Source: Sporomusa silvacetica DSM 10669 | Lineage (GTDB): Bacteria; Bacillota; Negativicutes; Sporomusales; Sporomusaceae | Length of the DNA stretch: 8,292 nt | NCBI RefSeq assembly: GCF_002257705.1 | Contig: NZ_LSLK01000104.1 | Location: forward strand, 1-8,292 | Direction of reading: 5' to 3' | In this document: piece after piece, positions 1-6,305 of the stretch | Numbering within the stretch: the first letter of the stretch is position 1 | Layout of the letters: each line of letters starts with the position of its first letter | Program-made: the position numbers and the translations under genes | Notes under the pieces: generated by a model | Seen by the model: the letters and a program-made list of their open reading frames with translations, nothing else | Databases searched by the model: none | Told to the model about the DNA's origin: nothing

Positions 1-142
1 ATTCCGACAGTTTCACGCCCATATGGTTTGCGCAAAAACCATCCGCCATCAGTATCACGGGAGTTCTGTCTGGTTTTTCCAGCGCAATGGCCTTGCGAAC
101 TCTTTCTTGGCGCTCTTTGAGGATTTCATCATTAGATTTCAT
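1..142 (-). CDS. Uroporphyrinogen decarboxylase (URO-D) family protein, N-terminal part only
   Basis: The gene runs off the left edge; 47 codons are visible. The start is ATG at 142-140, preceded by GGAGGT with a 5-nt gap, a strong ribosome binding site. The protein opens MKSNDEILKERQERVRKAIA, followed by LEKPDRTPVILMADGF. This 'ERxxRVxxAIxLEKPDRxPV' opening is typical of the URO-D superfamily. In acetogens and related anaerobes many members are not haem enzymes but corrinoid-dependent methyltransferases (MtaA/CmuA type) acting in demethylation of methoxylated or methylated substrates. The catalytic barrel and any zinc-binding residues lie outside the window, so haem synthesis and methyl transfer cannot be separated on sequence alone. 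The absence of neighbouring haem genes and the anaerobe context favour the methyltransferase type. I found no convincing promoter in the AT-rich upstream DNA. Family call fairly sure, exact function not. Confidence 0.75.
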   Translation of the reverse strand, partial: MKSNDEILKERQERVRKAIALEKPDRTPVILMADGFCANHMGVKLSE

Positions 143-615
143 CGTTTACCTCCATAATTTTAGAATGGGATGTTTTTTAAGGCAAAGTTCCCTAATAATT
201 GGCTTGTATATAAGGATAGTCTTTGGAGCTACACCTTTTCTCTTTTGTTGCAATATTTAAAATACAATCTAAGTTTAGCATAACTATTCTTTACGACATA
301 TGGTGCATTAACCCTAAAAAATCTTTAATATTTGTGTAAACAACACAATCGGCCAGAGCCTCATTATTTTGTTGCCCCTTTGAGCAGAATACTCAAATTG
401 ACGATGTTTTCACAAATTCAACACTTCATTGGCTTCAAAAACGCCAAACACGAAAACGTTAAGGCATTTTTTGATGCTGTAGAAAAATATGGTAGATACA
501 CCTAACACGAGACTCCTTCTACTCTGGCTGCAAGGAGGTCACCATCATCGTAAGTCGCCCCTGTTATCGGTATTTAATTTTTCGTGTCGTTGGCAAAAAA
601 AAAATGGATAAGTAG
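143..615. other. Gene-poor AT-rich intergenic stretch
   Basis: No convincing gene is seen here. The longest suggestive reading frame is 404-505 (plus, 33 codons, opening MFSQIQHFIG and ending EKYGRYT), but it has no Shine-Dalgarno sequence and I do not recognise the peptide; the frame stays open upstream to about 325. It may be a gene relic. Two small dyads occur: TTTGAG/CTCAAA at 379-397 and GACTCCTT/AAGGAGGTC at 511-540 (one bulged base). They could be operators or hairpins of the divergent promoter region, but nothing in the sequence proves it. Confidence 0.4.
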
Positions 616-644
616 TTGAAAAAAGATTGGGTATTGGATATAAT
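616..644 (+). promoter_or_regulatory. Sigma-A promoter reading towards the SLH porin
   Basis: The -35 box TTGAAA (616-621) and -10 box TATAAT (639-644) are separated by exactly 17 bp. The -10 is consensus and the -35 matches five of six bases. Transcription should start near 651, giving a leader of roughly 245 nt before the porin start. No equally good promoter lies between the terminator at 725-790 and the porin gene. Confidence 0.7.
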
Positions 645-650
645 AAAGAA

Positions 651-896
651 AATGTTCAAAATTGTATAAATATTAATGAGTAGCTCAAATATGATATCAG
701 AACAAAATTCTGATATCTAGTAGTAAAGCCTAGCTCTTTAGAGAACAACGTGTTTTTTCGTTGTTTTCTTCGAGCTAGGCTTTTTTATTTGAATTAAAGA
801 GGGGGAAAGGTAACGACAAGTACTATTTTATATCCGGGAAATAGGAGGAGGTGGCGGGGGGTTATTTATACATCATAATAAAAAGGAGTGATATTC
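651..896 (+). promoter_or_regulatory. Structured leader RNA (or free-standing small RNA) upstream of the porin
   Basis: Three elements follow the promoter. First is a perfect 10-bp hairpin (arms 693-702 and 708-717, 5-nt loop). Second is an intrinsic terminator (725-790). Third is a G-rich tract (844-861, GG repeated at short spacing), which could fold as a two-layer quadruplex or act as a decoy ribosome binding site. Either the transcript ends at about 788 as a small RNA of some 140 nt, or the terminator is read through under some condition and controls porin expression by attenuation. No known riboswitch or T-box motif was recognised. Confidence 0.45.
725..790 (+). terminator. Intrinsic terminator inside the porin leader
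   Basis: The outer stem is 12 bp (725-736 with 772-783). It continues past a small internal loop into an inner stem (741-750 with 758-768 region, one G-U pair) and is followed by six T and then ATTT. It has no upstream gene on this strand to terminate; the nearest gene to the left points away. That makes it either the end of a small RNA or an attenuator for the gene at 897. Confidence 0.8.
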
Positions 897-2381
897 ATGA
901 TAAAAATTAGAAAATTTAAAAAAATGCTAGCAATTGTACCACTAGCTTTACTATCCACAACAATGACAGCAACCCCGGCCTTCATTAATCCTGTTTATGC
1001 GGCTGCAGTTCAATCTTTTAGCGATGTTCCGGCACAGCACTGGGCCTATGCGGCTGTAACCCAGCTAGCCAAAGCCGGCATTGTAGATGGCTATGACGAT
1101 AAGTCGTTTAGAGGCGATAAAACCATAAGCCGGTATGAATTCGCGTTTATCGTCGCCAAAGCAATGGATAAGTTCGACGCAGCCGATGACGCCAATAAGC
1201 AGCTAATTGATAAATTGTCGGCCGAATTTGCCGGCGAGCTCAACCGCCTGGGCACCCGGATAGCCAAAGTCGAAACTAAAACCAACACCTGGGTGAGCGG
1301 TGAAACCCGGTTCCGTTATCTGGGTAATGACCCGAAAGCAGGCGGAACCAAGCTGCACGGCTCAGATAGCTTCGATTTCCGCCAGCGCGTTAAATTCCAG
1401 GGTACCATTAATGACCAAATCTCCTGGATAGCCCGCGTTCAGGCTACCGGCAAATCCGGCAATTATAACGGGGCCGACGGGAGTAATGCTTCCTTTGACA
1501 TGTTTGCCGTCACTGCCAAAAACGCTTTGGGGCTAGACAAAGTCCGTATCGGTCGTTTCCCGTATGACAATTTCTCCCATGGCCTTTTTGGCAAAGCAAT
1601 CGGTGTCGACGGCATTCGCGTTGATGAAACCTTCGGCAGTCTGTTATTTACCGGTTCGGTCAATAACATCAGGGGAAATACCAGTCAAGGAACCGGTATC
1701 GGCGACAGCGGCGACGCAAACACTCTCACAACTGCCCAATTCACCGGCAAAGCCGGCGCGGCAGTGGGCTGGAGAGCAGGCTATTACTGGGCTGATGCGC
1801 CCGGTACCGGCAATCGCGTTGGTACCGGCAACACCAATACAGGCATCTTCGGAACCAACACTACTGCTGCGACGATTTTTACGCAGAGCCGGGGTATGTC
1901 AGTCGGCTTTGACGCCAAACTGGGTAACAACCTCCTGCTGATCGGTGACTATGTAACCACTAAGCTTGATAACGCCGTTGCCGGTCTCCCCGACAACCCC
2001 AAAGGCTGGGCGGTCGAGCTCACCAGCGCCACCAAAGCCCCTCCTGCCTTTTATGGGGCTAAATTCCTTGTGGATGCTAAAAAGGTTAAGGACTTTGGCT
2101 GGTCCATATCCTATCGCAGCATTGATGCCGGAGCCGTCCCGAACGGTGCCGGCGGCTTTGACGCCCAGGCAATCGGCTATGCCGGCGCCCCCTATTCAAC
2201 ACTAGCCAAAGGCAGTGATAACATTAAAGGCCTGTTTGTTGCACTGCAAACCACGATAAGTAAAAATGTGATCTGGACTATTGAGGGTCAGAGTCTCAAA
2301 ATTAAAAACAAAAGCCTGACCGGCTTGTCGTCAGATGACCTTGGTAAAACCTACATGACTAAGTTTGAATTCTTCTATTAA
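897..2381 (+). CDS. SLH-domain outer-membrane porin, copy 1
   Basis: This is a 494-residue beta-barrel protein of the type that forms channels in the outer membrane of Negativicutes and is tied to the cell wall by its SLH domain. A signal peptide occupies residues 1 to about 37 (basic start, hydrophobic core, VYAAA cleavage region). One SLH domain lies at about 40-93 (FSDVPAQHWAY, then GIVDGYDD and SRYEF). A short coiled-coil-like helix follows (about 97-128), then a Gly/Asn/Thr-rich barrel from about 131 to the aromatic C-terminus KFEFFY, resembling a barrel-assembly signal. The reading frame could begin at GTG 888, but that codon lies inside the ribosome binding site AAGGAG (883-888); ATG 897 has correct 8-nt spacing and starts a proper signal peptide. 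Its C-terminal 284 residues match the partial protein at 7428-8292. Substrate is unknown; a general or anion/sugar-selective channel is possible. Confidence 0.9.
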   Translation: MIKIRKFKKMLAIVPLALLSTTMTATPAFINPVYAAAVQSFSDVPAQHWAYAAVTQLAKAGIVDGYDDKSFRGDKTISRYEFAFIVAKAMDKFDAADDANKQLIDKLSAEFAGELNRLGTRIAKVETKTNTWVSGETRFRYLGNDPKAGGTKLHGSDSFDFRQRVKFQGTINDQISWIARVQATGKSGNYNGADGSNASFDMFAVTAKNALGLDKVRIGRFPYDNFSHGLFGKAIGVDGIRVDETFGSLLFTGSVNNIRGNTSQGTGIGDSGDANTLTTAQFTGKAGAAVGWRAGYYWADAPGTGNRVGTGNTNTGIFGTNTTAATIFTQSRGMSVGFDAKLGNNLLLIGDYVTTKLDNAVAGLPDNPKGWAVELTSATKAPPAFYGAKFLVDAKKVKDFGWSISYRSIDAGAVPNGAGGFDAQAIGYAGAPYSTLAKGSDNIKGLFVALQTTISKNVIWTIEGQSLKIKNKSLTGLSSDDLGKTYMTKFEFFY

Positions 2382-2386
2382 AATTT
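1527..2386 (+). repeat. Inverted repeat arm 1 (porin barrel and stop region)
   Basis: This 860-bp stretch aligns without gaps to the reverse complement of 7423-8282. It includes exact 20-base blocks such as GGCTTTGACGCCAAACTGGG and ATTTTTACGCAGAGCCGGGG, and similarity extends five bases beyond the stop codon (TAAAATTT in both) before ending abruptly. The repeat probably extends further into porin 2 beyond the window. Nucleotide identity was not computed. Confidence 0.85.
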
Positions 2387-2470
2387 AAAATTAAGCGCAA
2401 CAAAATAAGAAAAAATAGTTGTAATGGAAATGGGATTGCTGTCAATCTTTTCTCAGGTATTTTAATTTGA

Positions 2471-2694
2471 TATAACCACAATGCCATCATTGCCGATGAT
2501 AACGCCGATATTAGACCCAAAACTGTTTTGCGATGTCGTTTTGACATCAACCATAGGAATAGACATTATCGGCTAATTTAACTAGTCCGCCCTGATTTTG
2601 GGCTGAAGCTGACAACGGAAGCTGGCACAACAAGCAAAGCCGCCAGCAGGATGCAGGCCATTAGACTTATAGACCGGTTTCGTGAAATTACCAT
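2471..2694 (-). pseudogene. Secreted metallo-beta-lactamase-fold hydrolase, truncated and frameshifted
   Basis: ATG at 2694-2692 opens a signal-peptide-like sequence (MVISRNRSISLMACILLAAL, then LVVPASVVSF), but this frame stops after 38 codons at 2578. Homology continues in a second frame as AQNQGGLVKLADNVYSYG from about 2620, and after another shift as VDVKTTSQNSFGSNIGVIIG followed by NDGIVVI, ending near 2471. Joined, these read like the start of exported MBL-fold hydrolases (pattern 'KLADNVYSYVDVK..NSFG.N.G.IIG.DGIVV'). The gene therefore has at least two frameshifts and lacks everything after the first beta strands, including the metal-binding HxHxDH motif, so it cannot make an active enzyme. 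The break lies only about 90 bp from the end of porin 1. Recognition rests on pattern memory, not a search. Confidence 0.65.
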
Positions 2695-2731
2695 TTTCAA
2701 CGTTTTCTTCCTTAATATATTACCACTGTAC

Positions 2732-2768
2732 AAGAATTGTATTGAAACTTAGTTTCAATACAATTCTT
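2732..2768. repeat. 37-bp near-perfect palindrome
   Basis: Two 18-bp arms (2732-2749 and 2751-2768) are exactly complementary around a single T. As RNA it would form a 16-bp stem with a 5-nt loop. It lies about 60 bp past the stop of the reductase gene and about 40 bp upstream of the broken MBL gene start, both on the minus strand. The stem is AT-rich and no T-run follows on either strand, so it is a poor textbook terminator. A transcript-end hairpin or an operator for the former MBL gene are the alternatives. Confidence 0.75.
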
Positions 2769-2828
2769 ACATTTTCTCTGGCTTTTTATGTTTTGTTAGA
2801 AATATCATCTGTACGTAATTTTATTTAC

Positions 2829-4757
2829 CTAGATATTCAAACCAGCTTCGAACCCTTCAAAAATGGCTTCAATAGCCTGACGTGGTAAAACTGCGTCACC
2901 AATTACCATTTTTTTGCCTGTAAATTCTTCAAGTTCTTCGTACAGTTTGTCATTTTTTCTTGAACCTAAAGCTATAACGACAGTATCCGCTGGATGGAGG
3001 GTAATAATACCATGCTTGTCTAGCAGTACTCCCTGCGTACAAATTTCGTAAACTTTGGCATTGGTAATTTGCTCTACCCTATATTCATCAAGCAATTTGA
3101 GCAGCTGCTCCCTGCTGACACCATCCAGATCCCCTGCAATCTCCGGCAACATATCAACGACACATACTTTTTTTTGCTGAAGGGCGAGGTGGGCGGCTGT
3201 TTCAGCACCAACCATTCCGCCGCCTGCTACAATAATATTGTTACCTGTTGCCACCTTGCCGAGCAATACATCCTGTGCATTAAAAACATTAGGACTGTCA
3301 ATACCCGGAATACGCGGCATGATCGGTGTAGCGCCTGTAGCTACTATAACTGCATCCGGTTTTTCCTGCTTCACAATATCGGCAGTTAACGTGGTCGTAA
3401 GATGGATATTGACACCAAGCTTATTCAATTCTCTGATCTGCCATACAGTAAAAGTAGCAAGCTCGCCTTTAAATGGCGGATAAGCTGCTGAACGGAATTG
3501 TCCGCCCAGTTGGTCGTTACTTTCATAGAGATGAACCTCGTGTCCTTTTAATGCTGCCGCCCGAGCCGCCTCCATGCCGCCAGGTCCGCCCCCTGCAACA
3601 AAGACTTTTTTTGCGACCGGTACTTTACTATAGTCAATTTTATACTCCTGACCGAGTGTAGGATTTACCAGGCAGTGCACCGAAGTTTCAGTTCCTTTGG
3701 ACGCCAGCGCGCCGGTACAGCCCTGCAAACATCCAATACAGTAGCGGATAGATTCAAAGTCGCCTTCTTTCGCTTTATTAGGTAGATCGGGATCTGCTAA
3801 AGAGCCACGTCCCATGCCTACAAAGTCGGCCTTATCCATAGCGATGATATTATCAGCCATAAAAGGATCATTAATTCTGTTGACAGTTATAATTGGAATT
3901 TTAACAAGTTTTTTAACCTCTTCCGCATACTGTACAATCCAGGCATGGGGTATGTGCATAGGCGCTGCAATACCGTGATTCCCATATACACCACTGGATA
4001 TGTGCAAACCATCCAATCCCCATTTTTCCAAAAATTGTACAATTATACGGGTCTCTGACATGTCGCGCCCACCTGGGATGACTTCATCTGCAGAAAATCG
4101 CATGATTACAGGAAAATCAGGGCCAACCTTAGTACGAATATCGTCAATTATTTCCTTAACAATACGCAATCGGTTAAGCAAATTACCGCCATATTCATCA
4201 ATCCGTTTATTCGCATAAGGTGACATAAATTCTGCAATAAGATAACCATGTCCGCCGTGGATTTCAATACCGTCAAAGCCGGCTTTTTGCGCACGCAATG
4301 CCGTATCGCCAAAATCCTGCACAATTTTCTTGATTTCGGGAATGGTTAACTCGCGTGGTAAATCCCGGCACCAGGGGCAAGGGATCGCCGAAGGGGCTAC
4401 AGGTTGGACTCCGCCGTTAACGCCAGCGTGACTCTGACGACCGGCATGATAAATTTGACAGAAAACTTTACTCTCATATTGGTGTATTCTATCTGTAAAT
4501 GCCTTATGGCTCGCTATCTGACTGTCATTCCAGAGACCGGCTATATATTTATAACCCATAGCCTGCTCATTAACTGAATAGTCCTCGGTTATTATAAGAC
4601 CCCAGCCGCCCCTCGCTTTAGCCTCATGATAGGCAATATAGCGCTCGGTTGCGGTTCCGTCTGAGTTGTTATAATTCGTAACCATAGCTGTAACCACTAG
4701 ACGATTGGGTATTAAACAGTTGCCTATGGAGTAAGGGGTAAATAGTTTTTTCAACAT
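2829..4757 (-). CDS. Old yellow enzyme family NADH:flavin oxidoreductase / 2,4-dienoyl-CoA reductase-like (FMN, 4Fe-4S, FAD)
   Basis: This 642-residue cytoplasmic flavoenzyme has the three-domain layout of FadH, enoate reductase and related enzymes that reduce activated C=C bonds using NAD(P)H. Residues 1 to about 335 form the FMN-binding TIM barrel (opening LFTPYSIGNCLIPNRLV; GFDGIEIHGGHGYLIAEF at 160-177, where Tyr172 matches the catalytic Tyr of E. coli FadH). Cys340, Cys343, Cys347 and Cys362 are the 4Fe-4S ligands. About 385-500 hold the FAD-binding GGGPGG motif, and 510-535 a second nucleotide-binding fold (AGGGMVGAE). The C-terminal IGDAVLPRQAIEAI closes the flavin site. The frame could start at ATG 4772, but GGAGG lies six bases before ATG 4757, which I take as the start. 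A MerR-type promoter precedes it and a MerR gene lies upstream on the same strand, so it is probably inducible by its substrate or a toxic electrophile. Substrate (enoate, dienoyl-CoA, bile acid, nitro compound) cannot be told. Confidence 0.9.
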   Translation of the reverse strand: MLKKLFTPYSIGNCLIPNRLVVTAMVTNYNNSDGTATERYIAYHEAKARGGWGLIITEDYSVNEQAMGYKYIAGLWNDSQIASHKAFTDRIHQYESKVFCQIYHAGRQSHAGVNGGVQPVAPSAIPCPWCRDLPRELTIPEIKKIVQDFGDTALRAQKAGFDGIEIHGGHGYLIAEFMSPYANKRIDEYGGNLLNRLRIVKEIIDDIRTKVGPDFPVIMRFSADEVIPGGRDMSETRIIVQFLEKWGLDGLHISSGVYGNHGIAAPMHIPHAWIVQYAEEVKKLVKIPIITVNRINDPFMADNIIAMDKADFVGMGRGSLADPDLPNKAKEGDFESIRYCIGCLQGCTGALASKGTETSVHCLVNPTLGQEYKIDYSKVPVAKKVFVAGGGPGGMEAARAAALKGHEVHLYESNDQLGGQFRSAAYPPFKGELATFTVWQIRELNKLGVNIHLTTTLTADIVKQEKPDAVIVATGATPIMPRIPGIDSPNVFNAQDVLLGKVATGNNIIVAGGGMVGAETAAHLALQQKKVCVVDMLPEIAGDLDGVSREQLLKLLDEYRVEQITNAKVYEICTQGVLLDKHGIITLHPADTVVIALGSRKNDKLYEELEEFTGKKMVIGDAVLPRQAIEAIFEGFEAGLNI

Positions 4758-4792
4758 AATAATCCTCCGCATATAGTTTGCGTTATTTTTTT

Positions 4793-4817
4793 AACTATCC
4801 CTTCCGGAAGGCTAGTT
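4793..4817 (-). promoter_or_regulatory. Hairpin in the 5' leader of the reductase mRNA
   Basis: A perfect 12-bp palindrome CCTTCCGGAAGG (4800-4811) is flanked by the complementary AACTA and TAGTT. As RNA it would give a stem with a CCGG loop a few bases after the expected transcription start. It could stabilise the mRNA or be an extra protein-binding site. Confidence 0.4.
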
Positions 4818-4827
4818 TATATATTTT

Positions 4828-4858
4828 AGAATAAACCCTTGAGTCACTAAAGAGTCAA
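4828..4858 (-). promoter_or_regulatory. MerR-type promoter of the reductase gene, 19-bp spacer with central dyad
   Basis: On the minus strand the -35 is TTGACT (4858-4853) and the -10 is TATTCT (4833-4828). The spacer is 19 bp, longer than the normal 17, as in promoters activated by MerR proteins that untwist the DNA. A dyad lies in the spacer: ACTCTTTAG, TGA, CTCAAGGGT (4855-4835), with seven of nine positions symmetric. This is the classical position of a MerR-family operator. The likely activator is the product of the gene at 5022-5831. Expected start of transcription is near 4821. Confidence 0.75.
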
Positions 4859-4870
4859 GAATTATTTGTA

Positions 4871-4913
4871 CAATAAAAAACTGACTACCACCTACGCATT
4901 GGCGGCAGTCAGT
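4871..4913 (-). terminator. Intrinsic terminator of the MerR gene
   Basis: On the minus strand a 13-bp stem (4913-4901 with 4892-4880, two G-U pairs, 8-nt loop) is followed by TTTTTT and ATTG. It ends transcription about 110 bp past the MerR stop and just upstream of the reductase promoter, so the two genes are separate transcription units in the same direction. Confidence 0.85.
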
Positions 4914-5021
4914 CTTCTCATATTTTCTATACATTGAAGGTCCTATTCAACTTTGCCCACAACAGAATGGTTTCGATGCTGTCCAGTTGTGAGCATAACC
5001 GTATATAAACCCAATATACTA

Positions 5022-5831
5022 CTATTTTATCGGTACCCAAATTTCCATATATCGAACATACTCCCCACCTTTATGCACTCTTGCCAGTATACTGCCAATG
5101 GCGTCACCATCAAGCTCATAGCCGTGTTGATCCATATAATCGTTGACATGATTAAGCATTTTAAGCGTAAAAGTCCCCTTGGAGCCTGCAGCAATAATTG
5201 TATATACACTGCGCTTAGCAGGAATGTATTTAACAGGAGGTTCAATTTTTATACCAAATTCCCTAGCATCCCCGGCCGTGAGGAAAAATCCCCATACATG
5301 TTCATTACTTGTCAATCGGTTGATTATAGCATGTTGCGGAATCTCAAGATACGGCCGGGTGAATGGAAACAATTCTAAATATTTCTTCGTCAACTTTTTT
5401 ACTTCAAGGCTTTTATCAAAAATATAATTCGCCCGGAGATTGCAACAAACAATGTCAGGGCTATTTTCCAGACCACATTGCCAAAGAAATTTTTTAATAC
5501 GTTGAAGTTGCAACCTGTAATCTGCTGTTCTTTTTACTAGCTTTTGATAATGAGCAGCAACTTTTGTTAGTTTAGCTTCCTGCTCCAGCAATTTCTCACA
5601 TATATCTTCATAAGAGCATTCATTTATAATTCCCCTTACATCTGACAAAGAAAAGTCAAAGCTACGCCAATATTTACAATCTAGTAAATAATTAATATCC
5701 CAAGCGTCATAATAGCGATAGCCACTCTCTTTGTTTTTATCAGGATTGACAATTTCCTTCGTTTCATAATAGCGTATTGTATCAATCGGTATTCCCAAGA
5801 GATGAGATACTTCGCCGATTTTATACTTCAC
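5022..5831 (-). CDS. MerR family transcriptional regulator with GyrI-like effector domain
   Basis: This 269-residue DNA-binding regulator opens with a MerR winged helix (KIGEVSHLLGIPIDTIRYYE, then GYRYYDAWD), residues 1 to about 70. A long helix that should form the dimer coiled coil follows (about 75-115). The C-terminal portion, about 125-268, ends YMEIWVPIK, typical of GyrI-like/AraC-E-type small-molecule-binding domains as in BmrR-class MerR proteins. There is no cluster of cysteines arranged for metal binding, so an organic ligand is more likely than a metal. Several GTG starts are possible (5840, 5834, 5831). I chose 5831 because AGGTGA lies five bases before it and the protein then begins MKYKIGEV like other family members. 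A terminator and a MerR-type promoter lie just downstream, pointing to control of the reductase at 2829-4757. The upstream flank is a transposase relic. Confidence 0.88.
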   Translation of the reverse strand: MKYKIGEVSHLLGIPIDTIRYYETKEIVNPDKNKESGYRYYDAWDINYLLDCKYWRSFDFSLSDVRGIINECSYEDICEKLLEQEAKLTKVAAHYQKLVKRTADYRLQLQRIKKFLWQCGLENSPDIVCCNLRANYIFDKSLEVKKLTKKYLELFPFTRPYLEIPQHAIINRLTSNEHVWGFFLTAGDAREFGIKIEPPVKYIPAKRSVYTIIAAGSKGTFTLKMLNHVNDYMDQHGYELDGDAIGSILARVHKGGEYVRYMEIWVPIK

Positions 5832-5837
5832 CACACT

Positions 5838-6125
5838 CACCTGCCTGGCTGGATTCTATGTAGGAATAGCGGTAACCCCAAACCTTTCCTCAGCCTTACC
5901 AGTTTTCGCAACTTTAGTAAAAACTCAATTTTCGCAGCACAAATCTGCAAGTACGCCTTGATATAGTTGGTCATTTTTTTTGAAAACACTTGACTTCATC
6001 GCACAGCATCTAAAATAAACCCACCCAAAGTACGTTGTCCTTGGTCGCATTTTGACGATGCTGCCAGTCAAGCAAAATATAACGAAAAGCACAATGCTTG
6101 TATGGCTAATTCGAGACATTAATCC
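5838..6125 (-). pseudogene. C-terminal relic of an IS4-type DDE transposase
   Basis: Fragments in all three minus-strand frames line up in the order of the C-terminus of clostridial IS4-like transposases. RISHTSIVLF begins near 6115; RYILLDWQHRQNATKDN in another frame spans about 6085-6035; MLCDEVK follows near 6000; and TNYIKAYLQICAAKIEF in the third frame starts at about 5971. In intact members these correspond to 'SHT.IVF.RYILL.WQHRQ', 'GGLFY.LCDE' and a terminal 'YIKAYL'. A stretch between the last two blocks is missing, and several frameshifts and stops are present, so it is non-functional. The DDE residues and the terminal inverted repeats are not seen. The 45-codon open frame from ATG 5974 ends at TGA 5837, overlapping the first possible starts of the MerR gene. 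Recognition is from remembered family patterns. Confidence 0.6.
5853..5881 (-). promoter_or_regulatory. Possible promoter of the MerR gene
   Basis: On the minus strand TTGGGG (5881-5876) and TAGAAT (5858-5853) are spaced by 17 bp. The -10 matches five of six consensus bases, the -35 only three. The start would lie about 15 bases before the chosen start codon, a very short leader. It sits within the 3' end of the transposase relic, so the regulator may use DNA that came with the insertion. Weak evidence. Confidence 0.25.
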
Positions 6126-6203
6126 GATTTCGGCTCTGCGGAAATTGGATTAAATAAGTTTTAACTTATAGTATATTATAGCAAAAAAACTAATAGAAAG
6201 AAA

Positions 6204-6305
6204 CTGGGATTGTAATTTTGCTTCTTTGTCGCTTTGGCAACCTGTATCGACAATAATTGTTCCGCTGTCTTGAATAATATACAGGTTGGATAAGCCCATG
6301 CTTAG
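6204..6305 (-). pseudogene. Fragment of a second, different metallo-beta-lactamase-fold protein
   Basis: The open frame starting at ATG 6299 reads MGLSNLYIIQDSGTIIVDTG, then CQSDKEAKLQSQ. 'N.Y.I.....TIIVDTG' is the beta-strand region just before the HxHxDH metal site of MBL-fold hydrolases. The frame continues to a stop at 6150, but the last 17 residues look random and neither the metal-binding motif nor the rest of the domain is present. It covers the same part of the fold as the pseudogene at 2471-2694 yet is clearly a different sequence, so the two are not halves of one gene. It starts three bases past the stop of the neighbouring sensor-domain fragment. Probably not translated into anything useful. 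Confidence 0.5.

Noticed and set aside
676..720. Serine-rich 14-residue leader peptide (MSSSNMISEQNSDI) ending just before the terminator
   Set aside because: It has five Ser in 14 residues and an attenuator-like position, but no Shine-Dalgarno sequence precedes it, and its codons coincide with the hairpin at 693-717, so chance is likelier.
1564..1941. 125-codon plus-strand frame inside porin 1
   Set aside because: It lies wholly inside the porin in another frame; a matching shadow exists in porin 2. Codon bias of the GC-rich porin explains it.
2732..2768. CRISPR repeat or IS terminal repeat
   Set aside because: A single palindrome with no direct copies, spacers or transposase nearby in intact form.
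4953..5378. 141-codon plus-strand frame opposite the MerR gene
   Set aside because: Antisense shadow of a clear MerR/GyrI-like gene; no recognisable domain or ribosome binding site.
5925..6119. 64-codon minus-strand open frame taken as a small hydrophobic protein
   Set aside because: Parts of it and of the two other frames match successive pieces of a transposase C-terminus, so it is a frame of a relic, not a gene.
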